Translations under genes and position numbers: made by a program
The notes under the pieces: generated by a model
What the model was told of the DNA's origin: nothing
Database searches by the model: none
The model's input: only the letters and a program-made list of their open reading frames with translations
In this document: positions 8,801-15,884 of the stretch, piece after piece
Position numbering within the stretch: the first letter of the stretch is position 1
How the letters are laid out: every line of letters starts with the position of its first letter
NCBI RefSeq assembly: GCF_019880305.1
Contig: NZ_CP082301.1
Coordinates: 1,488,001-1,552,000, forward strand
Length of the DNA: 64,000 bases
Direction of reading: 5' to 3'
Origin: Streptomyces decoyicus
GTDB taxonomy: Bacteria; Actinomycetota; Actinomycetes; Streptomycetales; Streptomycetaceae

Positions 8801-10132
8801 CTGCTGGGGCACCTCGGCGGCAACCGCCTCGGGCTGCTGGGCGGCCACGGCAGCGTCGTCCGCCGCGGGCACCTCCTGCGCGGCGGCCGCCGCCACGGGA
8901 GCGCTCGCCGCGGCGTCGTCCGGCACGGCGGCCTCCGCCCCGGGCGTTCCGTCCTGACCGGGCACGACCGCATCCGGCAGGGCGGCCGGAGACACCTCCT
9001 GCGGCGGTACCGGGGCCGCCGCCTGCGCGTCCTGCACGGCACCGGCGGCGTCCGCGACGACGGCCGCGCCGTCGGCGGCCGCCGCGGCGTCCTCGGCCGG
9101 CATCGGCTGCGGCTGTTCGGCAGGCTGCGCGGCGTCCTGAGGTACGGGCGGCGCGGCATCGGCTGCGGGTGCGGCGGGCACCTCGGGGGCGACCGTTTCT
9201 GCAGCCGGGGCCGGCGCCGTCTGCGGGAGGTGGGCGGCCTGGGCGGAGGCCTCGTTCCACGACGGCACCTGCGACGGGATCTCGCCGAGCTGCGGGCCGG
9301 GCAACGGCCCCTGCCCCGCGGCCCCGTAGGTCTGCTCTGCGGACAACTGACCACCGTAGGGCTGCTCGGCGTACGACGGTGCCGCGAAAGCCTGCGCCGC
9401 CGGATCCCCGGGGGTCTGCTCGGTGTACGGGAGGCCCGCACCGGGCTGCGCGTCGGCCACCGGCTGTTCACCCGGCGCGGTCTCGGGGGCCGGGGCCGGG
9501 GCGTCGAAGTATTCGGGCCCGCCGGTGGGCGGTCCCGCGTGCCGTCCGGCGGACTGCGAGGGCGCGTCGGCCGGTCCGCGGTCGGCGAGCGAACGGACCA
9601 CTCCGCCGGTCGCGTCGGGGACGGGCGGGCCCATGTGCAGCGGACGGCGCTGGGGGGTGGCGGGCGCGGCGGCGCGGGCGCGGTCCTGCTGCTGCGGAGC
9701 CGCGGGCTGCGGGATACGGACGGCGCTGAGGTCGACGGAACCGGAATCCCGGCCGCCGCTCTCATGGTCACCGGCCTGGGCCGGCATCGGCTCGAAGCCG
9801 GTGGCCCCCTGGGCGGCCGCGTCGAACGGCACGCCCTGCTGGGGCTGCTGCTCCGGAACGTGGTGGGTCTCCTGCGGCTGCGGGAGCGGCTGGGGCGCCG
9901 GCTGTTCGCTCCAGGCGCCCTGGGCGCCCGGCATCAGCAGCAGATCGTCGTCCTCGACAACACCTTCGGCCTGGTCGAGGTAGGGGTATTCGCCGGGAGG
10001 GGACACCATGCCCGGCAGTTCTGTCGGTCCGGCGTCGGCAGGGGAGGAAGCGGCCGCCGGTTGCGGCTGCCCGGGATGTCCGCCTGCGTTCTCCGGCTGC
10101 CCCTCGCCCGGGACCTGGCCGGTGTCGGTCAT
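5852..10132 (-). CDS. cobT: BluB-CobT fusion with giant Pro/Ala/Glu-rich N-terminus
   Basis: A 1,426-residue protein with three parts. Residues about 1-855 are low-complexity (Ala, Pro, Glu, Gln, Asp), without membrane segments. Residues about 858-1065 are a nitroreductase-fold BluB-like domain (RRDIRNGFRSDAIP, APSVGHSQPWDFVVI, EGLGVGWVSF), the family that makes 5,6-dimethylbenzimidazole from FMN. Residues about 1075-1426 are CobT, nicotinate-nucleotide:dimethylbenzimidazole phosphoribosyltransferase (AGDHGVHAQGV; catalytic Glu in LRLGEGTGA). CobT alone is about 350 residues and BluB about 220, so the fusion would make and activate the B12 lower ligand in one chain. The ATG at 10132 is preceded by GAGGGG and overlaps a 6-codon upstream ORF. 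Confidence 0.92.
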   Translation of the reverse strand: MTDTGQVPGEGQPENAGGHPGQPQPAAASSPADAGPTELPGMVSPPGEYPYLDQAEGVVEDDDLLLMPGAQGAWSEQPAPQPLPQPQETHHVPEQQPQQGVPFDAAAQGATGFEPMPAQAGDHESGGRDSGSVDLSAVRIPQPAAPQQQDRARAAAPATPQRRPLHMGPPVPDATGGVVRSLADRGPADAPSQSAGRHAGPPTGGPEYFDAPAPAPETAPGEQPVADAQPGAGLPYTEQTPGDPAAQAFAAPSYAEQPYGGQLSAEQTYGAAGQGPLPGPQLGEIPSQVPSWNEASAQAAHLPQTAPAPAAETVAPEVPAAPAADAAPPVPQDAAQPAEQPQPMPAEDAAAAADGAAVVADAAGAVQDAQAAAPVPPQEVSPAALPDAVVPGQDGTPGAEAAVPDDAAASAPVAAAAAQEVPAADDAAVAAQQPEAVAAEVPQQPVDQDPSAEAEPAEQEPAAEAEAPVPAMADGGDEPVEPVTEQSAAVTPDATAEPAQAPQDEQPAGQEPPAEPADALDQPQSAAPAPVADEPQPQPEAAEPEAAEPVLTEPEAVPAGTGADDVSAAEPAAAPMPVTAPQGPVAQPVSDSGAPLEQTAIEPPEAQEAAAGQPQSDAPADAAGQQTDEVPAQDAAPQGADAAEQQPVAAAPDAPGHLGEPNDPTAEPAPGTGPAVDATPDAPAEAAGAEEPVVTAGTDEPTGADAPAETAGTDEPAEADAPAETAGTDEPAEADAPADLPADAPPVAVHIPAQASGEPSTTDGTTPQAAAAGEEPTTAGPTPGSAPAADMPADESPEEQDIAELVELGEGQDDDQPQPAGQRPAAAPEGSEAPDGSDPAVVPDPAEDPSPAAGYDDSERAAVHRVMRERRDIRNGFRSDAIPNDVLLRVLEAAHTAPSVGHSQPWDFVVIRSDETREKMHQLATAQREAYAKSLPKARAKQFRELKIEAILETPVNIVVTADSTRGGRHTLGRHTQPQMAPYSSALAVENLWLAARAEGLGVGWVSFFDEREMVRELGLPEHLEVVAYLCIGYVDEFPEEPELLQAGWSKRRPLSWVVHEETYGRRALPGESPHDLLQETLQGIRPLDAKALGEAWERQKRMTKPAGALGMLEIISAQLSGLSRKCPPPIPEPAAVAIFAGDHGVHAQGVTPWPQEVTGQMVANFLGGGAVCNAFANQVGAEVCVVDVGVAGELPATPGLLPRKVRPGTADFTAGPAMTQEDVLKAIEVGIDTARDLVAAGNKALLTGEMGIANTTTSAALISVYTGVDPVEVTGRGTGINDETHARKVEVIRRALELHQPDPADPIGVLAAIGGLEHAALVGLILGGASLRTPVILDGVSAGAAALVARAIAPEALAACIAGHRSAEPGHVAALNKLGLRPLVDLDLRLGEGTGALLALPVVQSAARAMHEVATFDSAGVTEKS
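7920..8054 (-). repeat. 45-bp tandem repeat inside the cobT N-terminal region
   Basis: Three head-to-tail 45-bp units (7920-7964, 7965-8009, 8010-8054); the first two are nearly identical and the third has diverged. Each encodes 15 residues around AGTDEPAEADAPAET in the low-complexity part of the BluB-CobT protein. Because the unit is a multiple of three, gain or loss keeps the frame. Confidence 0.85.
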
Positions 10133-10149
10133 GCGTACCCCTCGCCCAT
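10129..10149 (-). CDS. Candidate 6-codon upstream ORF coupled to cobT
   Basis: On the minus strand AAGGAG is followed 8 nt later by ATG GGC GAG GGG TAC GCA TGA (10149-10129). The TGA overlaps the cobT ATG as ATGA. The strongest ribosome-binding site in the leader therefore serves this mini-ORF (MGEGYA), while cobT has its own GAGGGG inside it. This arrangement would couple cobT translation to the mini-ORF. It could also be chance; no expression evidence is available from sequence. Confidence 0.35.
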   Translation of the reverse strand: MGEGYA

Positions 10150-10367
10150 TGGTAGTGCTCCTTCCAACCGCTCGTGCGACGCGCTCGACCGGGGCGCGCC
10201 GACGCCCGATAGCTAGAACGAGCGAGCACGCCTCGCGGCACGTCCGCTCTCCAGAGCTTCATATTCGGCCAAAACCACGGCATTTTCCGGATATTGGCGT
10301 ACGAAGCCGAATGCGGAACGGCGGCGCAACGATCCGCCAGCCTACCTCGCGCGGGTTGCCGTGCTGG

Positions 10368-11588
10368 TCATGGGTGAGGAACGCGATAGCCGCTGAGCAA
10401 AAACACCACGGACCGCTCGCGTTCGACCCAGACGGAGGTGTCCAGGTCCACGGACTGGAGCAGCGCGCACTCGACTTCGTAGCCGCCGTCGGCCAGCGCC
10501 CGGCCCAGCGCTTCGGCCTCGTCACGGGTGGCGGCGTGGGTGACGATCCGTTCGGGGCGGCGGGCCGCACAGGCGGTGACGACCTCCGCTCCCCCGCCGC
10601 CGACACGGATCACATCGGGCTCGGGCAGGTCCTCCAGGACCTGCGGCGCACGCCCGTGCGCGACCTGGAGTTGCACGCCGTGGCGGCGGGCGAGGGCGGC
10701 GGCGCGCCCGCAGGCGTCCGCGTCGGCGTCCACCGCGATGACGGCGGCACCAAAGCGCGCGGCCTCCACCGCGGCGGCCCCGCTGCCCGCACCGATGTCC
10801 CAGACCAGGTCGCCCACCTGCGGCCCGAGACGGGCGAGTTGTGCGGTGCGCAGCTGGACGGACTCGCCCTCGCCCAGGGCGCCGCCGTAAGCACTGTCCG
10901 GAAGTCCCCAGCCGCGCGGGCCCGTCGGGTGGCCCACCTCGCGGCCGGCGATCCAGCCGGTCCCCTGGGCCGCGGCACCGGCGGGTGAACCGCCGACGAC
11001 AATAACGACATTGGGGTCACGCCAGACATGGTCGGGAACTTTGTCGGATGTGAGGACTGTCACCCGCTCGCGGTCGGTGCCCAGGTCCTCGCAGATGACG
11101 AAGGTGCGGTGGACGCGGTCGAGCAGCAGGGCGAGTTCGGCGGGCCCCGCGCCGGGCGAGGTGAGCACCGCGACCTTGGTGTGGGCGCGGCAGACATTCA
11201 CCGCGCGGCGCAGATCGCGGCTGTGGGCGACGACGATCTGGGCGTCGTCCCAGGGCATACCGGCCCGTGCGAAGGCGGCCGCGACGGAGGAGACGGCCGG
11301 TACCACTTCCACTTCCAGGCCGTGCTCGGGTGCCCGGAGGGTGCGCACGACGCCGAAGAAGCCGGGGTCGCCGTCGGCGAGCACGACGGCGGTACCGCGG
11401 TGCTGGGCGATGCGGCGGGCGGCCAGGGTCACGCTGCCGAGCCGGATCCGCTCGGCGTTCCGCGGGACTTCGGGCAGTGCGAGGTGGTGGGCGGCGCCGG
11501 CCACGAGGGTGGCGGCGCCGAGGGCGGAGCGGGCGGCGGCGGTCAGCGCGGAGCCGTCCCATCCGATCACCGTGACCCGGTCGGCCAT
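10368..11588 (-). CDS. cobL: Precorrin-6Y C5,15-methyltransferase (CbiE-CbiT fusion)
   Basis: A 406-residue CobL. The N-terminal half (about 1-210) is the CbiE tetrapyrrole methylase (VTVIGWDGS at the start, VVLADGDPGFFG, VVPAVSSVAAAFARAGMPWDDAQIV). The C-terminal half (about 215-406) is CbiT, a class I SAM methyltransferase with VWDIGAGSGAAAVEAARFG and a GG-rich loop (RVGGGGAEVV). It methylates C5 and C15 and decarboxylates precorrin-6B on the aerobic B12 route. It lies 235 bp upstream of the BluB-CobT gene on the same strand. ATG start at 11588. Confidence 0.94.
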   Translation of the reverse strand: MADRVTVIGWDGSALTAAARSALGAATLVAGAAHHLALPEVPRNAERIRLGSVTLAARRIAQHRGTAVVLADGDPGFFGVVRTLRAPEHGLEVEVVPAVSSVAAAFARAGMPWDDAQIVVAHSRDLRRAVNVCRAHTKVAVLTSPGAGPAELALLLDRVHRTFVICEDLGTDRERVTVLTSDKVPDHVWRDPNVVIVVGGSPAGAAAQGTGWIAGREVGHPTGPRGWGLPDSAYGGALGEGESVQLRTAQLARLGPQVGDLVWDIGAGSGAAAVEAARFGAAVIAVDADADACGRAAALARRHGVQLQVAHGRAPQVLEDLPEPDVIRVGGGGAEVVTACAARRPERIVTHAATRDEAEALGRALADGGYEVECALLQSVDLDTSVWVERERSVVFLLSGYRVPHP

Positions 11589-11766
11589 GCTCGTCAGTCT
11601 CCTGGGGCTGCTGTGGGTACGCGGGCGGGGTCAGCGGGCGGGCCGGCCGCGGGGCGGCCGTCGGCCGGCGGAAGTGCCGCTGTGGTGCGCTGGTCCGCGC
11701 GGGTCGCGCAGGTGCGCGGCAGGCCGAGGGTACCCCGAGAGGTACGGACCGGAGCGGGGGCGTGGG

Positions 11767-12402
11767 TCAGTTCCACTCGGGGTAGGCAAATCCGTTCGCG
11801 TCCGCCAGCCGGCCGGGGACCCCGTCGAGGTCCTCGGGCAGCAGACTCCACACGATCAGATCGGTGCGGATGTCCGTCCAGCCGCCGTCCTCGGTGCGGC
11901 TGCGGGCTATCCAGGCGTTGCGCAGCACGCCCTCGCTGATGCAGCCGATCTTCTGGGCGACCTGCTGGGACGCGGTGTTGTCGGCCGCCGTGCGCAGCTC
12001 GATGCGTTCGAACTTCTGGTCATGGAAGAGCCATTGCGCGACCGCGAGGACGGACTCGGAGGCGTAGCCCTCGCCGCGTGCCCAGGGGGCGGTGACATAG
12101 CCGACCTCGGTGCTGAGCACCCGCCAGTCGGTGTGGTCGACGTGGATGGTGCCGACCAGGCGCTGGGTGAGGAATTCGGTGACGGCCAGGGCGATGCCGC
12201 GGCCTTCGGTGCGTACGGCGGCGGCCTTGCCGGTGGCCCAGGCGCGGGCCTCGGCGGTGGTGTAGGGGTGCGGGACCGTGGTCCAGGCGGTGACGAGTTC
12301 GTCGGCCATCATGTCGGCGAGCGCGGGCACATCGGACTCGTCGAACGGGCGCAGCACCAACCGGTCCGTGCTGATGGAGATGTCCGGAAAGGTGGATGTC
12401 AT
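11767..12402 (-). CDS. GNAT-family acetyltransferase (RimJ-like)
   Basis: A 211-residue acetyltransferase of the RimJ/RimL type, which uses acetyl-CoA to acetylate N-termini or small amines. Visible marks are the N-terminal strand TDRLVLRPFDESDVPALADM, the central VGTIHVDHTDWRVLSTEVGYVTAPWARGEGYASES with the R-G-x-G-x-A-like acetyl-CoA loop, and the RIELRTAADNTASQQVAQKIGC segment typical of the subfamily. ATG at 12402. It lies downstream of metQ but beyond a strong hairpin, so it is probably a separate unit. Substrate unknown. Confidence 0.85.
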   Translation of the reverse strand: MTSTFPDISISTDRLVLRPFDESDVPALADMMADELVTAWTTVPHPYTTAEARAWATGKAAAVRTEGRGIALAVTEFLTQRLVGTIHVDHTDWRVLSTEVGYVTAPWARGEGYASESVLAVAQWLFHDQKFERIELRTAADNTASQQVAQKIGCISEGVLRNAWIARSRTEDGGWTDIRTDLIVWSLLPEDLDGVPGRLADANGFAYPEWN

Positions 12403-12633
12403 GCCGCTGCTCCCACGCCGTTGACTGTGGTGTTCCGGAACGTCGCGGGCTGTGAGACCGCGAGGTCACGGGCCGTCTTGACCGTCTTGAATGCACCAGC
12501 ATGCAGCATGGGCCCGCGGGTGTGCCATGCGCGTGGGCCCCGGCCGCGCACCGCGCGGGTCCGGGGCCCGGTGGCCGCCCGCGCGGACGGCCACCTTCCG
12601 GTGACCTGCGCACGAGCGAGGGCACATCCACAC

Positions 12634-12662
12634 CCGCCCACCCCCCGAAGGGGGGTGGGCGG
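12634..12662 (-). terminator. Hairpin terminator after metQ
   Basis: A perfect 13-bp stem (12634-12646 with 12650-12662, CCGCCCACCCCCC and its complement) closed by a 3-nt loop lies about 30 bp beyond the metQ stop. It lacks a clear T-run on the minus strand, as is common for Streptomyces terminators. Confidence 0.7.
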
Positions 12663-12691
12663 CGGGGAAAACCTCAGGACAGGGGGAGGCG

Positions 12692-13549
12692 TCAGCTCTT
12701 GGCGGGGCCGAAGGCCGGGATGACCGAGCCGTCCTTGTACTTGTCCTCGATGAACTTCTTGACCTCGGGGGAGTTCAGGAGCTTGGCGAGCTTCTTGATC
12801 CGCGGGTCGCTCTCGTTGCCCTTCTTGACGGCGAGGAAGTTGGCGTAGGGGTTGCCCTTCGCCTTCTCCAGGGCCAGCGCGTCCTTGGAGGGCTTGAGGT
12901 GGGCGCCGATGGCGAAGTTGCCGTTGATGATCGCGGCGTCGACGTCGTCGATGCGCGGCGCGGTCTGGGCGGCCTCCAGCTCGGTGATCTTGATGCCCTT
13001 GTCGTCCTTGACGTCGGTCAGCTTGGCGTCGGAGCCGACACCGGGCTTGAGGGTGATCACGCCGTTGTCGGCGAGCAGCTTGAGCGCCCGGCCCTCGTTG
13101 GAGGGGTCGTTGGGGACCGAGACGGTGCTGCCGGACTTGAGCTGCGACAGCTTGTCGATCTTCTTGGAGTAGACGCCGAGCGGCTCGATGAGCACGTTCT
13201 GGACGGGCACGATGTGCGTGCCGTTCTCCTTGTTGAAGGTGTCGAGGAACGGCTTGTGCTGGAAGAAGTTGGCGTCGACCTGGCCGTCGTCGGTGACCTT
13301 GTTCGGGATCTTGTAGTCGTTGAACGGCTTGACGACGAGCTTGAGGCCTTCCTTCTCCGCCAGCTCGTTCTTGACGAAGTCCAGGATGGTGCCGTGCGGA
13401 GTGGGGCTCGCGGCGACGACGAGCGGGGCGTTCTTGTCGCCCTTGTCGCTGCTGGCGGTGGTGTCGGAGGGAGCGCTGCACGCGCTCGCGCCGAGGGCGA
13501 CGGCGGAGGCGGCGGCTATGGCGACGGAGATCTTCAGGGTGTTGCGCAC
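12692..13549 (-). CDS. metQ: Methionine ABC transporter, substrate-binding lipoprotein
   Basis: A 285-residue MetQ/NlpA-family lipoprotein that captures methionine outside the membrane. The N-terminus is a lipoprotein signal peptide (KISVAIAAASAVALGASAC, lipobox ending in Cys). Then comes the family fold: VAASPTPHGTILDFVKNELA, DANFFQHKPFLDTFN, VSVPNDPSNEGRALKLL, AAIINGNFAIG. The GTG at 13549 follows AAAGAGG; an in-frame GTG at 13573 is a weaker alternative. It is the third gene of metN-metI-metQ, 104 bp after metI. Methionine is the usual ligand; related paralogues can take other amino acids. Confidence 0.93.
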   Translation of the reverse strand: MRNTLKISVAIAAASAVALGASACSAPSDTTASSDKGDKNAPLVVAASPTPHGTILDFVKNELAEKEGLKLVVKPFNDYKIPNKVTDDGQVDANFFQHKPFLDTFNKENGTHIVPVQNVLIEPLGVYSKKIDKLSQLKSGSTVSVPNDPSNEGRALKLLADNGVITLKPGVGSDAKLTDVKDDKGIKITELEAAQTAPRIDDVDAAIINGNFAIGAHLKPSKDALALEKAKGNPYANFLAVKKGNESDPRIKKLAKLLNSPEVKKFIEDKYKDGSVIPAFGPAKS

Positions 13550-13653
13550 GAAGAGTGCCTCTTTCTTGTTCACACGCGCGCGTTCACGCGTGGTGTCCGC
13601 CCGGCAAAGGGTCCGGGCTCCGGGGTGGTGCGGGTCGTACGGGGGTGTTGCGG

Positions 13654-14388
13654 TCAGGCGGCTTCGGTGACGGCGGCCGGCTCCTCGGTACGGGCACGGC
13701 GCAGGCCGACGCCCAGGGAGGAGGCCCGGGTGCCGCGGCCGGCGAGCCGGCGGACGACGAGGTCGCCGAGCAGCTGGACGACCGTGACGAGGAGGACCAG
13801 CTCGACGACGGTGGTGATCATCAGCGAGGTCTCGTACTGCTGGTAGCCGTAGGTATAGGCCAGGTTGCCCAGACCGCCGCCGCCGACCGCACCGGCGATC
13901 GCGGAGTAGCCGATCAGCTGGATGACGGTGGTGGTGACGGCCGCGATCAGTGCGGGCAGCGCCTGCGGGAGCAGCACCTTGAAGACGATGGTCCAGGTGC
14001 CGCCGCCCATGGCCTGGGCGGCTTCGACCAGGCCGTGGTCGACCTCGCGCAGTGCGGCCTCCACCAGCCGGGCGAAGAACGGGATGGCGGCGATCGCGAG
14101 CGGGACGACCGCGCCGGTCGGGCCGATGGAGACGCCGACGACGAGCCGGGTGAAGGGGATCAGCACGACGATCAGGATCAGGAACGGGAAGGACCGTCCG
14201 ATGTTCACGATCGCACCGAGGACCTTGCTCACCACGATGTTCTGAAGGAGGGCCCCGCGGTCGGTCAGATGCAGCAGCACACCGACCGGGATGCCGATGA
14301 GCACCGCGTAGAACGTCGACCACCACACCATGAACAGGGTGTCGAGCGTGTTGTCGTACAGCAGCGGCTGCATCTCGTTCCAGGTCAC
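13654..14388 (-). CDS. metI: Methionine ABC transporter, permease
   Basis: A 244-residue integral membrane permease. Several hydrophobic spans are visible (DTLFMVWWSTFYAVLIGIPVGVLL; FPFLILIVVLIPF; VVPLAIAAIPFFARLVEAAL), together with the coupling EAA-type loop LVEAAQAMGGGTWTIVFKVL that docks on the ATPase. The start is GTG at 14388, overlapping the metN stop by four bases (GTGA), which indicates translational coupling. An upstream extension of the open frame belongs to metN in another frame. Confidence 0.93.
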   Translation of the reverse strand: MTWNEMQPLLYDNTLDTLFMVWWSTFYAVLIGIPVGVLLHLTDRGALLQNIVVSKVLGAIVNIGRSFPFLILIVVLIPFTRLVVGVSIGPTGAVVPLAIAAIPFFARLVEAALREVDHGLVEAAQAMGGGTWTIVFKVLLPQALPALIAAVTTTVIQLIGYSAIAGAVGGGGLGNLAYTYGYQQYETSLMITTVVELVLLVTVVQLLGDLVVRRLAGRGTRASSLGVGLRRARTEEPAAVTEAA

Positions 14389-15473
14389 TTGGCACCTTCC
14401 TTCTGGAGCGTGGCGGCGGGCGCCGGGATCGCCGGCTGGTCGGCGGCGGCGGGCACGGCGACGCTGCCGTCGACGTCCGCCACGTCCACCTGGAGGCCCT
14501 GCTCGCGCAGGAAACCGATCGGCACGACGTTCTCCTCGAAGCGGCCGGGGAGCTCGATGCGCATCCGGCCGATCTGCTTGCCGCCGACGGTGTCCATGGC
14601 GGCGCCGAGGATCGAGATGTCGACGTTGTAGGTGCGCGACAGCTCGGAGATCACCGGGCGGGTGGCGGCCGAGCCGTGGAAGGTGATGTCGACGACGGTG
14701 CGGTCGTCGGCGGACGGCTCGCCGCCGACCGGGAACAGCTCCCGGGCCAGCTCGGAGCCGGGGGTGGCCAGGAGTTCGGCGACGGTGCCCTGCTCGATGA
14801 CCCGGCCGTTCTTCATCAGCGCGGCCGAGTCGCAGATCGTCTTGACGACGTCCATCTCGTGCGTGATGAGCACGACGGTCAGGCCCAGCTTGCGGTTGAG
14901 GTCGCGCAGCAGCTGGAGGATGGAGCGGGTGGTCTCCGGGTCCAGGGCGCTGGTGGCCTCGTCGGAGAGCAGCACCTTGGGGTCGCCGGCCAGCGCGCGG
15001 GCGATGCCGACGCGCTGCTTCTGGCCGCCGGAGAGCTGGGCGGGGTAGGCCTTGGCCTTGTCGGCGAGGCCTACCAGGTCCAGCAGCTCCAGCGCCTTGC
15101 GGGAGCGCTCGCGGCGGTCGACCTTGAGGATCTCCAGCGGCAGTTCGACGTTGTCCTGGACGGTGCGCGAGGACAGCAGGTTGAAGTGCTGGAAGACCAT
15201 GCCGATGTGGCTGCGCGCGGCCCGGAGCTGGGCACTGGCCCGCTTGCCGCGTCCGGCGATGGACGTCAGTTCCTGGCCGGCGACGGTGACCGTGCCGGAG
15301 GTGGGACGCTCCAGGAGGTTGAGGCAGCGGATGAGGGTGGACTTGCCGGCGCCGCTCTGGCCGATGACGCCGTACACCTCGCCCTCGCGGACGTGCAGAT
15401 CGACGCCGTCCAGGGCGGTGACTTCGCGGTCTCCGGAACGGTAGACCTTGGTCAGGCCCGTTGTGGTGATCAC
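14385..15473 (-). CDS. metN: Methionine ABC transporter, ATP-binding subunit
   Basis: A 362-residue MetN. The ABC ATPase (about 1-245) has Walker A GQSGAGKST, signature LSGGQKQRVGIARAL and Walker B/switch residues (VLLSDEATSALDP, LITHEMDVV). The C-terminal NIL domain (about 270-345) binds methionine in E. coli MetN and inhibits transport; a similar domain here implies feedback inhibition. A Pro/Ala tail follows. The start is GTG at 15473 with a weak GGAA ribosome-binding site, and a Cys/Met-rich leader ORF lies about 240 bp upstream, so the operon is probably controlled in its leader. Confidence 0.95.
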   Translation of the reverse strand: MITTTGLTKVYRSGDREVTALDGVDLHVREGEVYGVIGQSGAGKSTLIRCLNLLERPTSGTVTVAGQELTSIAGRGKRASAQLRAARSHIGMVFQHFNLLSSRTVQDNVELPLEILKVDRRERSRKALELLDLVGLADKAKAYPAQLSGGQKQRVGIARALAGDPKVLLSDEATSALDPETTRSILQLLRDLNRKLGLTVVLITHEMDVVKTICDSAALMKNGRVIEQGTVAELLATPGSELARELFPVGGEPSADDRTVVDITFHGSAATRPVISELSRTYNVDISILGAAMDTVGGKQIGRMRIELPGRFEENVVPIGFLREQGLQVDVADVDGSVAVPAAADQPAIPAPAATLQKEGAK

Positions 15474-15641
15474 TAGGGAATTCCGTCACTGTCGAGTGCT
15501 CGGCGGCTCGCCCGCCGGGCACGGGGCATTCTTGCGAGTGCGGCAGAGGGGAACGCGGGGCGGCGGCGGGCGCGGGGGCCCGGCTCCGGGTTCCGGTGAC
15601 GCGGGGCGGCCGACGTCGTCGGGGGGCGACGCACGGCTCAT

Positions 15642-15676
15642 GGGGGTCCCCCTGCTCTTCGAGAGCTCGGGGGAAG
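15642..15676. repeat. Small GC-rich intergenic repeat, copy A
   Basis: This element begins GGGGGTCCCCC, can fold on itself (GCTCTTCGAGAGC in the centre) and ends GGGGGAAG. Similar elements occur at 26559-26593 and 32801-32833. It lies in the metN leader between the leader ORF and metN. Such elements are frequent in Streptomyces intergenic DNA (general knowledge). Confidence 0.55.
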
Positions 15677-15713
15677 GGTCTCGCTTCGGGGCGCGAGGCT
15701 CAGACGGGGGCCC

Positions 15714-15800
15714 TCAGCAGTCACACATTCGACACATGCAACGAGCACCGGACGTCAGGTACGCCTCGGTCGCAGGGGTGCGGCTGCTCGTCGTGGTCAT
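15714..15800 (-). CDS. Cys/Met-rich putative leader peptide of metNIQ
   Basis: A 28-codon ORF (ATG 15800 to TGA 15714) upstream of metN on the same strand. It begins MTTTSSRTPATEAYL and ends RCMCRMCDC: four Cys and two Met fall in the last nine codons. Clusters of a relevant amino acid near the stop are the hallmark of attenuation leaders, and Cys-rich leader peptides upstream of sulfur genes are known in actinobacteria. No good ribosome-binding site precedes the ATG, but TTTACT lies 7 nt upstream, so the message may be leaderless. Between its stop and metN are inverted repeats (around 15642-15710) that could form alternative structures. Confidence 0.6.
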   Translation of the reverse strand: MTTTSSRTPATEAYLTSGARCMCRMCDC

Positions 15801-15884
15801 GGCGGCAAGTAAACCAGACAGCAGGACGGGCCGATCAAGCCAGTCCGGATAGCGGACATGCCTGACCGACCCGTGGACAGCGCC

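Noticed and set aside
4409..10216. A 1,935-codon plus-strand open frame opposite the cobT gene
   Set aside because: It mirrors the Ala/Pro-rich coding sequence of cobT and arises from high GC content. The minus-strand frame holds the BluB and CobT domains.
11589..11766. Possible cobalamin riboswitch near the cob genes
   Set aside because: I looked for the conserved B12-box type sequence in the cob gene spacers and saw none; this does not exclude a degenerate form.
13550..14395. Frame joining metQ to upstream metI sequence
   Set aside because: The extension reads through metI in another frame; the lipoprotein signal starts at 13549.
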